Below are positions 33,492 to 42,534 of a stretch of 64,000 nucleotides of DNA, piece after piece. This DNA comes from Winogradskyella sp. (GTDB lineage Bacteria > Bacteroidota > Bacteroidia > Flavobacteriales > Flavobacteriaceae): NCBI GenBank assembly GCA_002722255.1, contig PBLD01000001.1:936311-1000310 (forward strand). The letters run 5' to 3'. Each line of letters begins with the position of its first letter. Position 1 is the stretch's first letter. The notes beneath the pieces are model-generated. The model saw only the letters and a program-made list of their open reading frames with translations, was not told the DNA's origin and searched no databases. The position numbers were made by a program, and so were the translations under genes.

Positions 33492-33536
33492 GTTTGTTTC
33501 ATTTTAACTATTTGCAAGTTACGGATGAATAACGCT

Positions 33537-33606
33537 TCATTCATCTACAGTAAATTGCCATCCGTCGAAATAGAACGCTATTACATGGAAATGCGCAAGA
33601 TATTTG
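33537..33606 (+). promoter_or_regulatory. LytTR-type promoter E (upstream of 33648)
   Basis: Half-sites TCATTCATC (33537-33545) and CCATCCGTC (33558-33566) are 21 bp apart. The box GATATTTG (33599-33606; one mismatch to TAnnTTTG) is exactly 41 bp after the second. An inverted copy, TTATTCATC on the minus strand, lies at 33524-33532, facing the exporter gene. Confidence 0.7.
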
Positions 33607-33647
33607 TGTCAGAATTGAATAAAAAAAATAATTAAAATTATAAAAAT

Positions 33648-33929
33648 ATGGCACTTACAATCACAGAAAAACACGGAGTATTTTTAATAGAGGGATCTAT
33701 TAATGCATCTACAGCAAAACATTTTATAGGCCATTGCGAAGCTATTTTAGATGCTAACGGAGAATTAACTATACATATAGAAAATGTAAAAGAGATCGAT
33801 GCTAAAGGTATTAGAGCCATTGAGGTATTATACAAAAGCGCAATGAGCCAAAACAGATGTTTTATGATAATAGGTAATATTAATGGAGACCTTTATGCAG
33901 AATTAAGAGCAATTAAAACAGCAGCTTAA
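33648..33929 (+). CDS. STAS-domain protein (anti-sigma-antagonist-like) without the phospho-serine
   Basis: A 93-residue single STAS domain: VFLIEGSINASTAKHF, LTIHIENVKEIDAKGIRAIEVL. In SpoIIAA-type antagonists the loop reads DSSG, and a serine is phosphorylated by a kinase. Here it is D51-A-K-G54, so that switch is absent. The protein probably works by constitutive binding. It forms an operon with the flippase 23 bp downstream and is driven by the LytTR-type promoter E. A second STAS gene with the same feature lies at 46494. Confidence 0.85.
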   Translation: MALTITEKHGVFLIEGSINASTAKHFIGHCEAILDANGELTIHIENVKEIDAKGIRAIEVLYKSAMSQNRCFMIIGNINGDLYAELRAIKTAA

Positions 33930-33952
33930 TTTAAACTAAAAAAAACAAAACT

Positions 33953-35206
33953 ATGCAAGCCTTATCAATCCTAAAATCGAAAAAAATAACACCAGAACAA
34001 CTCTTTATGATAAGTGTTTTGGCAGTAAATGGAGGTAACTATCTATACAACCTTATTTTGGGTCGTGTATTAGGACCTGCTCAGTTTGCTGATGCTGCAG
34101 TACTCATCACATTTTTATTGGTGTTGTCTTTTGTGGCAATGACGTTTCAATTGGTTACAGCCAAATTTTCTGTGTTGTTTGAAGGAGATACCTTTAAAAG
34201 TTTTGTTGCTAAGGTCTATAAACAATCATTTATAGTTGGTATAATATTGGGAATACTGATTGTGGTTTTTTCAACGCAATTACAAACCATTTTTAATACA
34301 TCATCTTCTAATATGTTTGTCATTTTTGGTTGTGGTGTGCCGCTTTATTTTTTAATGAGTGTTAACAGAGGAACCTACCAAGGAAAAAAAGCGTTTAAAG
34401 CTTTATCTATTACTTATCAAGGAGAGATGTTAAGCCGATTGCTCATTACATTGGCTATAATTTTAATCTTCGATATTAAAGCATCTTGGGTAATTGCGTT
34501 AGGTATTTTAATATCCTTTGCATTCGGATTGTTTCCATTTAAAACAGGTCAGATTAGTTTTAGTAAGACTTTAAAATTAGATGCAGAACATGGTAAGCAA
34601 ATAAAACGCTTCTTTTTGCTAACTGCCTTTTACGAGTTAACACAAATCATCATTAATAATAGTGACATCCTATTAGTGAAACACTATTTTGAATCTTACG
34701 AAGCCGGTCTGTACGCTTCCTTAGCATTGATTGGTCGTATTGTATATTTTATTGCCTGGATGTTTGTAATGTTACTATTACCAACTGTTGTAGAACTAAA
34801 AAAAGAAGGGAAAGAAACAGCATCAGTATTGTTTAAGTATGTTGGATACATCGCTGCAATATCTGCAGTTATAGTATTAGGTTGTGTACTTTTCCCAGAG
34901 TTAATAATAAATATACTTTTTGGTGAAGCTTACATAGATATGGCACCATTGCTTTGGCAATATGCTATTGCGACTTCTATGTTCGCTTTATCTAACATCT
35001 TTGCTTACTACTACTTGTCTTTAGATAAATATGTGCCTGTTATTATCTCTGGAGTATTTGGAATGTTACAAGTAGCACTAGTTGTGTTTTACCACGATAG
35101 TTTAGATCAGGTTGTGCATATGCAAATTGTTGCAATGGCAATGCTGTTAATCATTCAGTTAGCATTTTTTAGACTCGAAGTCGTAAGACAAAAGAGGCTT
35201 ATCTAA
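33953..35206 (+). CDS. Wzx-like oligosaccharide flippase (MATE/PST family)
   Basis: A 417-residue membrane protein with about 12 helices. The start MISVLAVNGGNYLYNLILGRVLGPAQFADAA (residues 20-50) is the typical opening of polysaccharide flippases, followed by repeated pairs of helices and GEAYIDMAPLLWQYAIATSMFALSNIFAYYYLSLDKY (residues 320-355). It would move lipid-linked sugar units across the inner membrane for polymerisation or export. It is in an operon with the STAS gene and just upstream of the GT4 gene. Confidence 0.85.
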   Translation: MQALSILKSKKITPEQLFMISVLAVNGGNYLYNLILGRVLGPAQFADAAVLITFLLVLSFVAMTFQLVTAKFSVLFEGDTFKSFVAKVYKQSFIVGIILGILIVVFSTQLQTIFNTSSSNMFVIFGCGVPLYFLMSVNRGTYQGKKAFKALSITYQGEMLSRLLITLAIILIFDIKASWVIALGILISFAFGLFPFKTGQISFSKTLKLDAEHGKQIKRFFLLTAFYELTQIIINNSDILLVKHYFESYEAGLYASLALIGRIVYFIAWMFVMLLLPTVVELKKEGKETASVLFKYVGYIAAISAVIVLGCVLFPELIINILFGEAYIDMAPLLWQYAIATSMFALSNIFAYYYLSLDKYVPVIISGVFGMLQVALVVFYHDSLDQVVHMQIVAMAMLLIIQLAFFRLEVVRQKRLI

Positions 35207-35285
35207 ACTAATTTACCATTCGTCTACAGTAAATCGTTAACTGTCTAAAATCAAACGAATTAGTTCCTGTAAATTTTCAAATTTG
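35195..35285 (+). promoter_or_regulatory. LytTR-type promoter F (upstream of 35324)
   Basis: Half-sites AGGCTTATC (weak, 35195-35203), CCATTCGTC (35216-35224) and TTAACTGTC (weak, 35237-35245) at exact 21-bp steps. The box CAAATTTG (35278-35285; one mismatch to TAnnTTTG) lies 41 bp after the last. The first half-site overlaps the end of the flippase gene. Confidence 0.65.
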
Positions 35286-35323
35286 TACTATAATTAAAAA
35301 ACAATTTTAAAAAATCCATCAAA

Positions 35324-36547
35324 ATGAAACTAGCAATTGTAACAGCATATCCACCGAGTAAAGTCACTTTAAATGAGTATGCATATCATTTGGTAAAGCA
35401 GTTTAGAAAGCATCAAGATGTAACAGAATTAATTTTATTAACCGATAAAACAGAAGGTGATAAAGATTTACAGTTTGAAGAAGCAGGATGCAAGATCACA
35501 GTAAAAGAATGTTGGTCGTTTAACAGTTATAAGACGATTTTTTCAGTAACAAAAGCAATCAACCAAACAAAACCAGATTCAGTATTGTTCAATTTACAAT
35601 TCATGAAGTTTGGCGACAAGAAAGTTGCAGCTGCTTTAGGTTTAATGCTGCCATTGGTTTGTACACTAAAAAGAATCCCAAATATAGTATTGCTTCATAA
35701 TATTCTAGAAGAAGTAGATCTTGGAAGTGCAGGTTTTACATCAAACAAAATGATGCAAAAAATATATGGCTTTATAGGTTCTACGTTGACACGATTAATT
35801 CTAAAAGCAGATACAGTTGCTGTAACTATGCAGAAGTATGTAGATATTTTAGAAGAGAAGTATAATGCTAAAAACGTAAAATTAATACCTCACGGTACTT
35901 TTGAAATACCAGCAGAGCCAGATTATTCTTTGCCTGAAGGACCGTTACAAATAATGACTTTCGGAAAGTTTGGAACTTATAAAAAAGTAGAAGGTATGAT
36001 TGAAGCTGTAGAGAAAGTAAGACAATCTACAGACTTAGATATGGAAGTTGTAATTGCCGGAACCGATAACCCAAATGTACCAGGATACTTAGCCAAAGTA
36101 CAAGACGATTATAAACACGTGCCGCAAGTAAGATTTACAGGATATGTAGAGGAAGAAGATGTGCCTGTAATTTTTAACGAAAGTGCTGTAGTTGTATTTC
36201 CTTACACATCAACGACAGGAAGTTCTGGTGTGCTGCATCAAGCAGGAAGTTATGGTAAGGCTGTGGTAATGCCAGACTTAGGAGATTTAGCATTATTAGT
36301 ACAAGATGAAGGCTATAAGGGTGAATTTTTTAATCCTACAAGTGTCGATAGTCTAGCGCAAGCTATTGAGGCTATTGTAACCAATGATGCTTACAGATTA
36401 GAGCTGGCCAAAACAAATTACAAAGCAGCAACAGCACACCCAATGTCTCAAATTGCAGATATGTATGTGCAAACGTTTCAAACAATTATAGAAGATAAAA
36501 ACCTAGATAACCCTAAATTAAATAACGCCAACGAAGTTATTCTTTAG
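35324..36547 (+). CDS. GT4-type (GT-B fold) glycosyltransferase
   Basis: A 407-residue enzyme with a GT-B layout: N-terminal Rossmann half (MKLAIVTAYPPSKVTLNEYAYHLVKQF, residues 1-27) and C-terminal half with VKLIPHGTFEIP, QIMTFGKFGTYKKVEGMIEAVEKV, VRFTGYVEEEDVPVIFNESAVVVFPYT and SSGVLHQAGSYGKAVV, which carries the acidic and glycine-rich nucleotide-sugar site. It transfers a sugar during assembly of the exported polysaccharide. Its 3' end overlaps the convergent hydrolase gene by 11 bp. It has its own LytTR-type promoter. Confidence 0.88.
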   Translation: MKLAIVTAYPPSKVTLNEYAYHLVKQFRKHQDVTELILLTDKTEGDKDLQFEEAGCKITVKECWSFNSYKTIFSVTKAINQTKPDSVLFNLQFMKFGDKKVAAALGLMLPLVCTLKRIPNIVLLHNILEEVDLGSAGFTSNKMMQKIYGFIGSTLTRLILKADTVAVTMQKYVDILEEKYNAKNVKLIPHGTFEIPAEPDYSLPEGPLQIMTFGKFGTYKKVEGMIEAVEKVRQSTDLDMEVVIAGTDNPNVPGYLAKVQDDYKHVPQVRFTGYVEEEDVPVIFNESAVVVFPYTSTTGSSGVLHQAGSYGKAVVMPDLGDLALLVQDEGYKGEFFNPTSVDSLAQAIEAIVTNDAYRLELAKTNYKAATAHPMSQIADMYVQTFQTIIEDKNLDNPKLNNANEVIL

Positions 36548-38054
36548 ATGATATGTATTTAAAGGATGCCTTTTTTGCTCCATTTTTATTTATAAAACCA
36601 AAATGTTTCTGAACATTTTTTCGCCAAGGAAGTCTACCCACGACTTCCTTTGGTATTTTAGAAAAGTCATATAGCGTCCAGGACATAAATGGAATGTCTT
36701 CTTCTGCAAAAGTCGATTGAATTTTTTTGTGGTATTCTGCTTGATCGTCTTCGGATGGTCCAAAAGGTTTCCAGAAACCACTGTAAGACGACATACCATA
36801 TTCAGTAATTACAATAGGTTTGTTTTTAATTTTAGATTTTAAATTGGTGTATGCTTCCGATAAATCATCAAGACTTTCATAGTAGTGAAACGAGATAAAA
36901 TCGAGTTTGTCTTTAAGTATGTCACCACTTTCAATATTAGACCAACCTATGGTTACAGGATGATTGTTATCTACAGACTTTATCAAATCTATCATTTTGT
37001 CAAGCCAGGCAGTAACCAAGGATTTACCTCTGGATTCAAAATCTAAATTAGGTTCGTTTTTAATGTCCCAACCTAATAAAGCATCGTGATCTTTTAAGGC
37101 AGTAACTACTTTTTTTGCATGCTGCTGGGTTAAGGTCCAATCTAAAACCGAATAGTCTCCATAAAAATCGAACAAGGTTATAAGTACTTTAAGATCTTCT
37201 GCCTTTGCTAAGTCTAAAAGTTGCTTTACTTGGTCTAGTTTTGTGGTATCTACATTGGCCTTGCCAAAACTTTCATACGGAATAAAAACACGGATACTGT
37301 TGAGGTTAGCACTTTTTATAATTTTAAAATCCTTAGTGATAGTATCTGTATTAAAATTGTTGCCATACATATCCCAAGCTGTCGCTTGTGGATAGTAGTT
37401 AATGCCTTTAATGTTTAGTTTTAAAGTATCTTGAGTGGTTTGATTTTCAAACGGACGGCTTTCTAATTTTACCATATGTCGTATTCGCCAAAACCCATCT
37501 TCCAGTAAAAAAGTAACACGATAATCCGAAGTTTCTGTTGCGTCAAAAATTAGTTTGTTGTCTTTAAAAACGCGTTTGTATTCCACAACATCATAATCTG
37601 TTAACACAGCAAGTTGACCATCTTCACTAAAAAAATCGAGTTTAGGATTGTGAGATAATGTGGTGGCATCTATTGTAGTATTACTTTCAGTGTTAAGCTG
37701 AATGATATTATAAAGATTCTCTCTGGAGCTTTCTGTATAATAATCAGTTATGCCTTCAGTAGTGTTAGTTTTGTATGCAACTTGCTTTACGTACCAAGCA
37801 TCTAAATAATCTGTTTCAATAGCTTTTAAGGTTTGCTGGTCCATTGGTCTACCTTCATTAGTTAAAGGTTGCCATTGCATTTGGGGCAGATATTGCTCTA
37901 CTTTTTTTACTTCGGTATGAAGCATTTTGCTTCGGTCTGCACCAGTATTAAGGTAACTGTAAATAGACGAAATACCATAAACCACCAAACCAATGAGAAT
38001 GATATAAGATATCATTAACGCTGTGCGTATTATATTTTTATTGATATTACTCAT
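36537..38054 (-). CDS. Membrane-anchored GH5-like glycoside hydrolase with NTF2-like domain
   Basis: The ATG at 38054 is preferred over 38102, because the longer form would run 56 bp into the upstream gene; with 38054 the two overlap by 8 bp (ATGAGTAA), which suggests coupling. An N-terminal membrane helix (about residues 8-28) precedes an NTF2-like region (about 60-200) and a TIM-barrel hydrolase (215-490). The acid/base Glu334 is in DIKNEPNLD and the nucleophile Glu418 in VITEYGMSS, the clan GH-A arrangement. Within this cluster it probably trims the polymer being exported, as BcsZ does for cellulose. Location: periplasm-facing, inner-membrane bound. The GH5-type call is firm on motifs, the substrate is unknown. 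Confidence 0.8.
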   Translation of the reverse strand: MSNINKNIIRTALMISYIILIGLVVYGISSIYSYLNTGADRSKMLHTEVKKVEQYLPQMQWQPLTNEGRPMDQQTLKAIETDYLDAWYVKQVAYKTNTTEGITDYYTESSRENLYNIIQLNTESNTTIDATTLSHNPKLDFFSEDGQLAVLTDYDVVEYKRVFKDNKLIFDATETSDYRVTFLLEDGFWRIRHMVKLESRPFENQTTQDTLKLNIKGINYYPQATAWDMYGNNFNTDTITKDFKIIKSANLNSIRVFIPYESFGKANVDTTKLDQVKQLLDLAKAEDLKVLITLFDFYGDYSVLDWTLTQQHAKKVVTALKDHDALLGWDIKNEPNLDFESRGKSLVTAWLDKMIDLIKSVDNNHPVTIGWSNIESGDILKDKLDFISFHYYESLDDLSEAYTNLKSKIKNKPIVITEYGMSSYSGFWKPFGPSEDDQAEYHKKIQSTFAEEDIPFMSWTLYDFSKIPKEVVGRLPWRKNVQKHFGFINKNGAKKASFKYISSKE

Positions 38055-39261
38055 AGGTAATGGTACTAAAGGATTTTGTTGTTCCAGCAGCATAAAATTC
38101 AAAATTGTATTGTCCTTTTGGGAAACGGTCTTTGTTTAGTTTAAATGTCGCAAAACCTTCACGTGTTTCTTTAATCATTTTGTGGTCTAAAACATCATTT
38201 TTAAAGATTTTTAAACTCACATTGAGGCCATCTGGTACACGTTGATTCATAAAACTTTCAATTGGTCCTACAGTTATGGTGCGCTTATCTTCAGAAAAAT
38301 GAATTTCAAAATCACCAATAGCTTTTTTATAAAAAATGGCAATAGTATTGCTTTCTGCCATACCCTCAACATAGGCTTTTACATCATAACGTTCTTCGTG
38401 GTCTGGGTGCAAAAATTTTGCTTTGGCAATGCCATTAATTGTTAGTCCTGATGTTGATGATTTGTAACCCTTGGAGTTAGTGAGATAAAAATTTACAAAG
38501 GTGCCATCGCTAACTGTATTGCCGTAACGGTCTTTTAATTCTGAAGTTGAAAATGTAGTAATTTGATTTCCGTCTGCATACTCATGAATTCTGTTGTAAT
38601 CAATTTCGAAATTCGTAGGAATAGCTGGTACCACATTAACATCATATTCTTTAGAATTAAGCTCTAAACATTCTGTACTTATAATGATGCGACCATCTTC
38701 TTTTTCGGAATATATATTTCTGTAAGCAATGCCATTTTGCATCACGATGTCGTTGCTGTAATTTTTGTTTATAAACTGATGCTTTACTTGCACTTTTGTG
38801 CTATCTGCTAAAGGATTGTCTAATGGGTCTGTAGGTATGGTAACAAGCATTGTATAATCTGTACCACCTGCTTCAATGCTAGGAGGACCAATGTAGGTTT
38901 CAATAGCCTTAATGTTGGATTGAGGTAGAATTTCGATATTACCAGTTTTTATAATAGAGTCGTCAACCAATCTCCAATTTATTATGCCAGTTTTTATAGC
39001 AAAGGATTGCGGTAAGTTAAAGCTAAATGTAGTGTTTTCTGTTTTTGGAGATACGATAATACTGCCATAGCTGTTGGCACAAAATAAATAAGTTGAAGCG
39101 GTTGCTTTACCTTTAAACTGAAGTGAAACATTTTCGCCAGCGACATAAGATGTTTGCTCAGTAAGTAACTCAATGTTTTGTTTTGCGTTACCTGAATGTT
39201 GATTGCTGCTTGCCGCAAAAAACAGAATAAAAAGGATGATATAGAAATTTTTAAACGGCAT
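38047..39261 (-). CDS. Exported protein with Ig-like domains, polysaccharide cluster
   Basis: A 404-residue protein with a signal peptide (FYIILFILFFAASSN, about residues 5-20). The rest is beta-rich and looks like a series of bacterial Ig-like or invasin-type domains (SYVAGENVSLQFKGKATA, YADGNQITTFSTSELKDRYGN, GTFVNFYLTNSKGYKSS). I recognise no enzyme motif. Its stop overlaps the start of the GH5-like gene by 8 bp, and its start directly follows the GT-C-like gene, so the three form one operon. It may bind or guide the polymer in the periplasm; this is an inference from position. Confidence 0.65.
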   Translation of the reverse strand: MPFKNFYIILFILFFAASSNQHSGNAKQNIELLTEQTSYVAGENVSLQFKGKATASTYLFCANSYGSIIVSPKTENTTFSFNLPQSFAIKTGIINWRLVDDSIIKTGNIEILPQSNIKAIETYIGPPSIEAGGTDYTMLVTIPTDPLDNPLADSTKVQVKHQFINKNYSNDIVMQNGIAYRNIYSEKEDGRIIISTECLELNSKEYDVNVVPAIPTNFEIDYNRIHEYADGNQITTFSTSELKDRYGNTVSDGTFVNFYLTNSKGYKSSTSGLTINGIAKAKFLHPDHEERYDVKAYVEGMAESNTIAIFYKKAIGDFEIHFSEDKRTITVGPIESFMNQRVPDGLNVSLKIFKNDVLDHKMIKETREGFATFKLNKDRFPKGQYNFEFYAAGTTKSFSTITYE

Positions 39262-42200
39262 TAATTAGGGTTTCCTATGTAAGTGTTAACTTCTAGTTTT
39301 ACGTATTTATAAATCGGATGATTAATGGGTTGCAACTCATTATCATTGTGCTTAATAATTCGGTTTGGTACAATCTTGTCTGAAATGTTTTCGTTTGGCA
39401 AGCCGTTAACAAAACAATTCTCCATGCTATCATTGATTAGCCTGGTTGTTTCGTCTTTTAAAATTGAAATGTCAAACTGTTGTTGTCTTTGCTGTCGTAT
39501 ACCATCTTTAATAAAGGTATGGTCTACCCAAACCAATGTTTTGTTTTCATCGTAATAAGATACCAATAACTGCGGTATGGTAACTTCTTCTGTACCTCCA
39601 TTAAATAAAGTTCCTGAGATTTCTGAGTCCGAAATATTTTGAATAGCAATTGACGTGCGCTTATATAAATCTGAACTCGATACATTACCTGCTGCCTGAA
39701 GATTAAATTTGGTTGGTTGTTCTTCAAACTCTACTGGTGTAAATTCATCAGGATTAAAGGTTTTTGGGATAGAATCTTGTGTTTTAGACCATGCAATACC
39801 TTCAAAATTTATTCTAAACGAACTTACTTCTTTAGGCATTAACTTATGCTTTACGTGGTATTTGGCATTATAGGTTGCCAAAAACTTATTGTCATCGTTA
39901 TATAAAGTGCCTTTAAGTACTACGTCTGCTGGTACATTATCTATGTTTTGTACTTCGCCAATTAAAGCATAATGATTTTCAAACTTTACCAATTTAGCAT
40001 CTAAAATTTCTAAAACAGGCTGTTTTAAAATGTCTTCGTGATGGGTTTCCTCGGTTGTGATACGTCGTCTACCTTGGTTAAAATAGTCGGTCGTATTCAT
40101 AGAATATAGTTGGTCTGGTGGTAAATCTAAATCAATATCTTCTGGCTGTAAATACCATTTACCATTAACTTTTTCGAGATACTTATAATCGGTTTTCTTA
40201 ATTTTTTCGAGAGGTGTAATCCATTCGGTATTCACTTTTATGCTTGCTAAACTGTCATTTTCGCTTATAGTTTCAGTTGTAATCGCATCGAGTTTAGCGT
40301 AAGAGCTCAATAAACCGTCAGTGACGGAAACTTCTAGCATGTATTGGTCTAATGCCATATTGCTCTTTGGGTTTATGAGGCTGTGCGCTTCTTTAAAGCG
40401 TTTAAAATCGATAGCATCGTAATAGGCAATAACGGCATTTTTGGCAGAGTGATGCGATACGTTTTTAATGTAAAACAAATAAATACCATAAAACACAATG
40501 ATGGCTAATATCACAGACCATACGTGTGTGAGTTTTAAAATTAACCTAGAAAATTTGGTATAATTATTCTGAAAATTAAGATAGACAGGTGGTGGTGAAT
40601 ATTTTGTTTTTAAAGCATGTACCAATAAAAATTGAACGTTGAGTACAAAAGCTACTAAAACGGTTAGAAAAGGCATAGTGCCCCAAAGAATTTTTAACCA
40701 GGTGGCTACGTCGTCTTTAGGTAGAATAGATGATAACGGAGGTACATTGAGTTTTTCCCAAACCATTATGCCATTTTCTAATTGCCTTAAACGTTGCCAG
40801 CCACAGAAATATAAAATTGGATCGTAAAACTTGTCGTTAGAGAAAATGTATTTTAGATTGTATTTCTCTGGTGTAGTTAAAAATTGTTGTAACGAACCAA
40901 TACCTTCTACACCTTTAAATTTTGAATTTTCCAAACGCTCAATAGGTCGTGTTGTAAGTTCTGGAAGTCGTCTTGCTGAATGGTAATTACCATCAACAGA
41001 CAATGCTTTTGTTTGCGCAGACAACCATGCCATTTGGTCGCCAAAACCAAGAGTCATATAACGCCATTGGTCGTGATGATCCTGACTCAAAAAATTAATA
41101 ATAGGTAGCATTTTAATTTTTTGAGGTTGGGAGGGTTTAAAATAACCAAGGCTTAGTGTAAAAATGGTCATAAACAAGAATAAACCAGCAAAGAGTCCGC
41201 CAGCAACTCTGTGGTACACATCTCCAAGGCGTTCTTGTATGAGTGTTTTTAAATCGCCTTCAACTAATCTGTAAGCAAACTCTCCAAAAAGCGGCAAAGA
41301 CATTATAGATGCCCAAAGCGTAAAACGGTCTAGTGTTAAGATGTTAAACGCAGTTTCACCAAGCGCAATTCTAGGAATAGGTGTTGTACCACCTGTACCC
41401 AAAATAGTTAAAATGGTTATAGATAAGCCAAAAAACAAATAGCGCTTACTGTAATAGCGATAGAAAATATATGGTAATAAGATGAGTAAAACTCCCCAAG
41501 GAATCAGGAAAAAAACGAGTCCAGAAGATGTTATTTCCAGGAAATTATCTCTAGAGCCATGCGGAATTGGAACCTGCGTAATAGGATTGTTTTTAGAGTT
41601 TATCCAATACGGTAAAATACAACCTACAATGATTACTAAGGATAACATTCCAAAGCTAACAATGCGTTTAAAGAGTTTAAAAAAGCTATTAAGAAATAAT
41701 CTAATGGTAACTTGTTTGTAAGAAGCCACACCCTCTCGCGCATCATCCATTATTACTGTACCTATTAATGGGAAAATAAAAAAGACCATTCCAAAAATAG
41801 GTGTAACGTGGTGTGAGGTAACGGTTACTGATATTAAGGATAATGAGGTGGCTAAATATCTTAGTTTACCAGTTTTTAGCCACAGATAAATTTCTGGTAG
41901 CGCATGCATTAAAACAGACACGCCAACAATACTTGGTAATTGACCAAAGATATGAAGCGTTTCTACGAATGAAGAGGAAAATACAGCCAATATAGCAGCA
42001 TAACCAGCTGCTTTTTTACTTGCTGTAATAAGATATGAATATCTGTAAACTCCAGTGATAAATAATGTTATACCAATAAATGCTACAGTAAACATACCAA
42101 ATTTGAGTCCTCCAATATACGAGAGCGCACCTATAGACTGATGTACTAAAGGAGGATAACTCATCACAGTAAACCCAGTATACCACTTATAATTCCAAGG

Positions 42201-42350
42201 CTCAAACCAACTATTGGCATAATGGTCTGCAAAAAACAGATGGATTAAAGCATCGTAAGTAGTTTCTAAAGTAAAGAATATAGAAGTACCATGAAAAACC
42301 AAACCCATAAGTAGGGCAGCAACCAAATATTTATTTGAGCTTTCTTTCAT
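39261..42350 (-). CDS. Large polytopic GT-C-like membrane protein with periplasmic C-terminal domains
   Basis: A 1029-residue protein. The N-terminal 400 residues contain about ten helices. A loop after helix 1 carries TYDALIHLFFADHY and a WFEPWNYKWYTGF block, which fits the first extracytoplasmic loop of GT-C-type enzymes and of proteins annotated as PTPS-related membrane proteins. Two more helices near residues 560 and 600 precede an NTF2-like domain (SAKNAVIAYYDAIDFKRFKEAH, then VNGKWYLQPEDI) and a beta-rich tail of about 250 residues. The GH5-like protein downstream also has an NTF2-like region. It may polymerise or transfer sugars from a lipid carrier, but the catalytic residue cannot be confirmed by eye. 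Confidence 0.6.
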   Translation of the reverse strand: MKESSNKYLVAALLMGLVFHGTSIFFTLETTYDALIHLFFADHYANSWFEPWNYKWYTGFTVMSYPPLVHQSIGALSYIGGLKFGMFTVAFIGITLFITGVYRYSYLITASKKAAGYAAILAVFSSSFVETLHIFGQLPSIVGVSVLMHALPEIYLWLKTGKLRYLATSLSLISVTVTSHHVTPIFGMVFFIFPLIGTVIMDDAREGVASYKQVTIRLFLNSFFKLFKRIVSFGMLSLVIIVGCILPYWINSKNNPITQVPIPHGSRDNFLEITSSGLVFFLIPWGVLLILLPYIFYRYYSKRYLFFGLSITILTILGTGGTTPIPRIALGETAFNILTLDRFTLWASIMSLPLFGEFAYRLVEGDLKTLIQERLGDVYHRVAGGLFAGLFLFMTIFTLSLGYFKPSQPQKIKMLPIINFLSQDHHDQWRYMTLGFGDQMAWLSAQTKALSVDGNYHSARRLPELTTRPIERLENSKFKGVEGIGSLQQFLTTPEKYNLKYIFSNDKFYDPILYFCGWQRLRQLENGIMVWEKLNVPPLSSILPKDDVATWLKILWGTMPFLTVLVAFVLNVQFLLVHALKTKYSPPPVYLNFQNNYTKFSRLILKLTHVWSVILAIIVFYGIYLFYIKNVSHHSAKNAVIAYYDAIDFKRFKEAHSLINPKSNMALDQYMLEVSVTDGLLSSYAKLDAITTETISENDSLASIKVNTEWITPLEKIKKTDYKYLEKVNGKWYLQPEDIDLDLPPDQLYSMNTTDYFNQGRRRITTEETHHEDILKQPVLEILDAKLVKFENHYALIGEVQNIDNVPADVVLKGTLYNDDNKFLATYNAKYHVKHKLMPKEVSSFRINFEGIAWSKTQDSIPKTFNPDEFTPVEFEEQPTKFNLQAAGNVSSSDLYKRTSIAIQNISDSEISGTLFNGGTEEVTIPQLLVSYYDENKTLVWVDHTFIKDGIRQQRQQQFDISILKDETTRLINDSMENCFVNGLPNENISDKIVPNRIIKHNDNELQPINHPIYKYVKLEVNTYIGNPN

Positions 42351-42413
42351 CTATAATGCTGATGCTTAAATCATTTTTGGTAAAGATATATAATTTCAAA
42401 GGTGGTTCTAATT

Positions 42414-42504
42414 TTATTCATCTTAAGTAATCTGCCATTCGTCTACACTAAATGTCTGATTAATCTAAATTAAAATTTTTAGGAAGCCTTATCTAGTACT
42501 TTTG
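42414..42504 (+). promoter_or_regulatory. LytTR-type promoter G (upstream of 42535)
   Basis: Half-sites TTATTCATC (42414-42422), CCATTCGTC (42435-42443) and TGATTAATC (42457-42465) at 21-22-bp steps. An exact -7 box TACTTTTG lies at 42497-42504, about 41 bp after the third and 30 bp before the ATG. Confidence 0.78.
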
Positions 42505-42534
42505 AATCGAAATTAATACCTAAAATCACAAATT

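Noticed and set aside
33524-33532. Inverted half-site as proof of LytTR control of the exporter gene (31449-33491)
   Set aside because: The half-site is exact, but the expected -7 box 41 bp away would fall at the start codon; kept only as a note.
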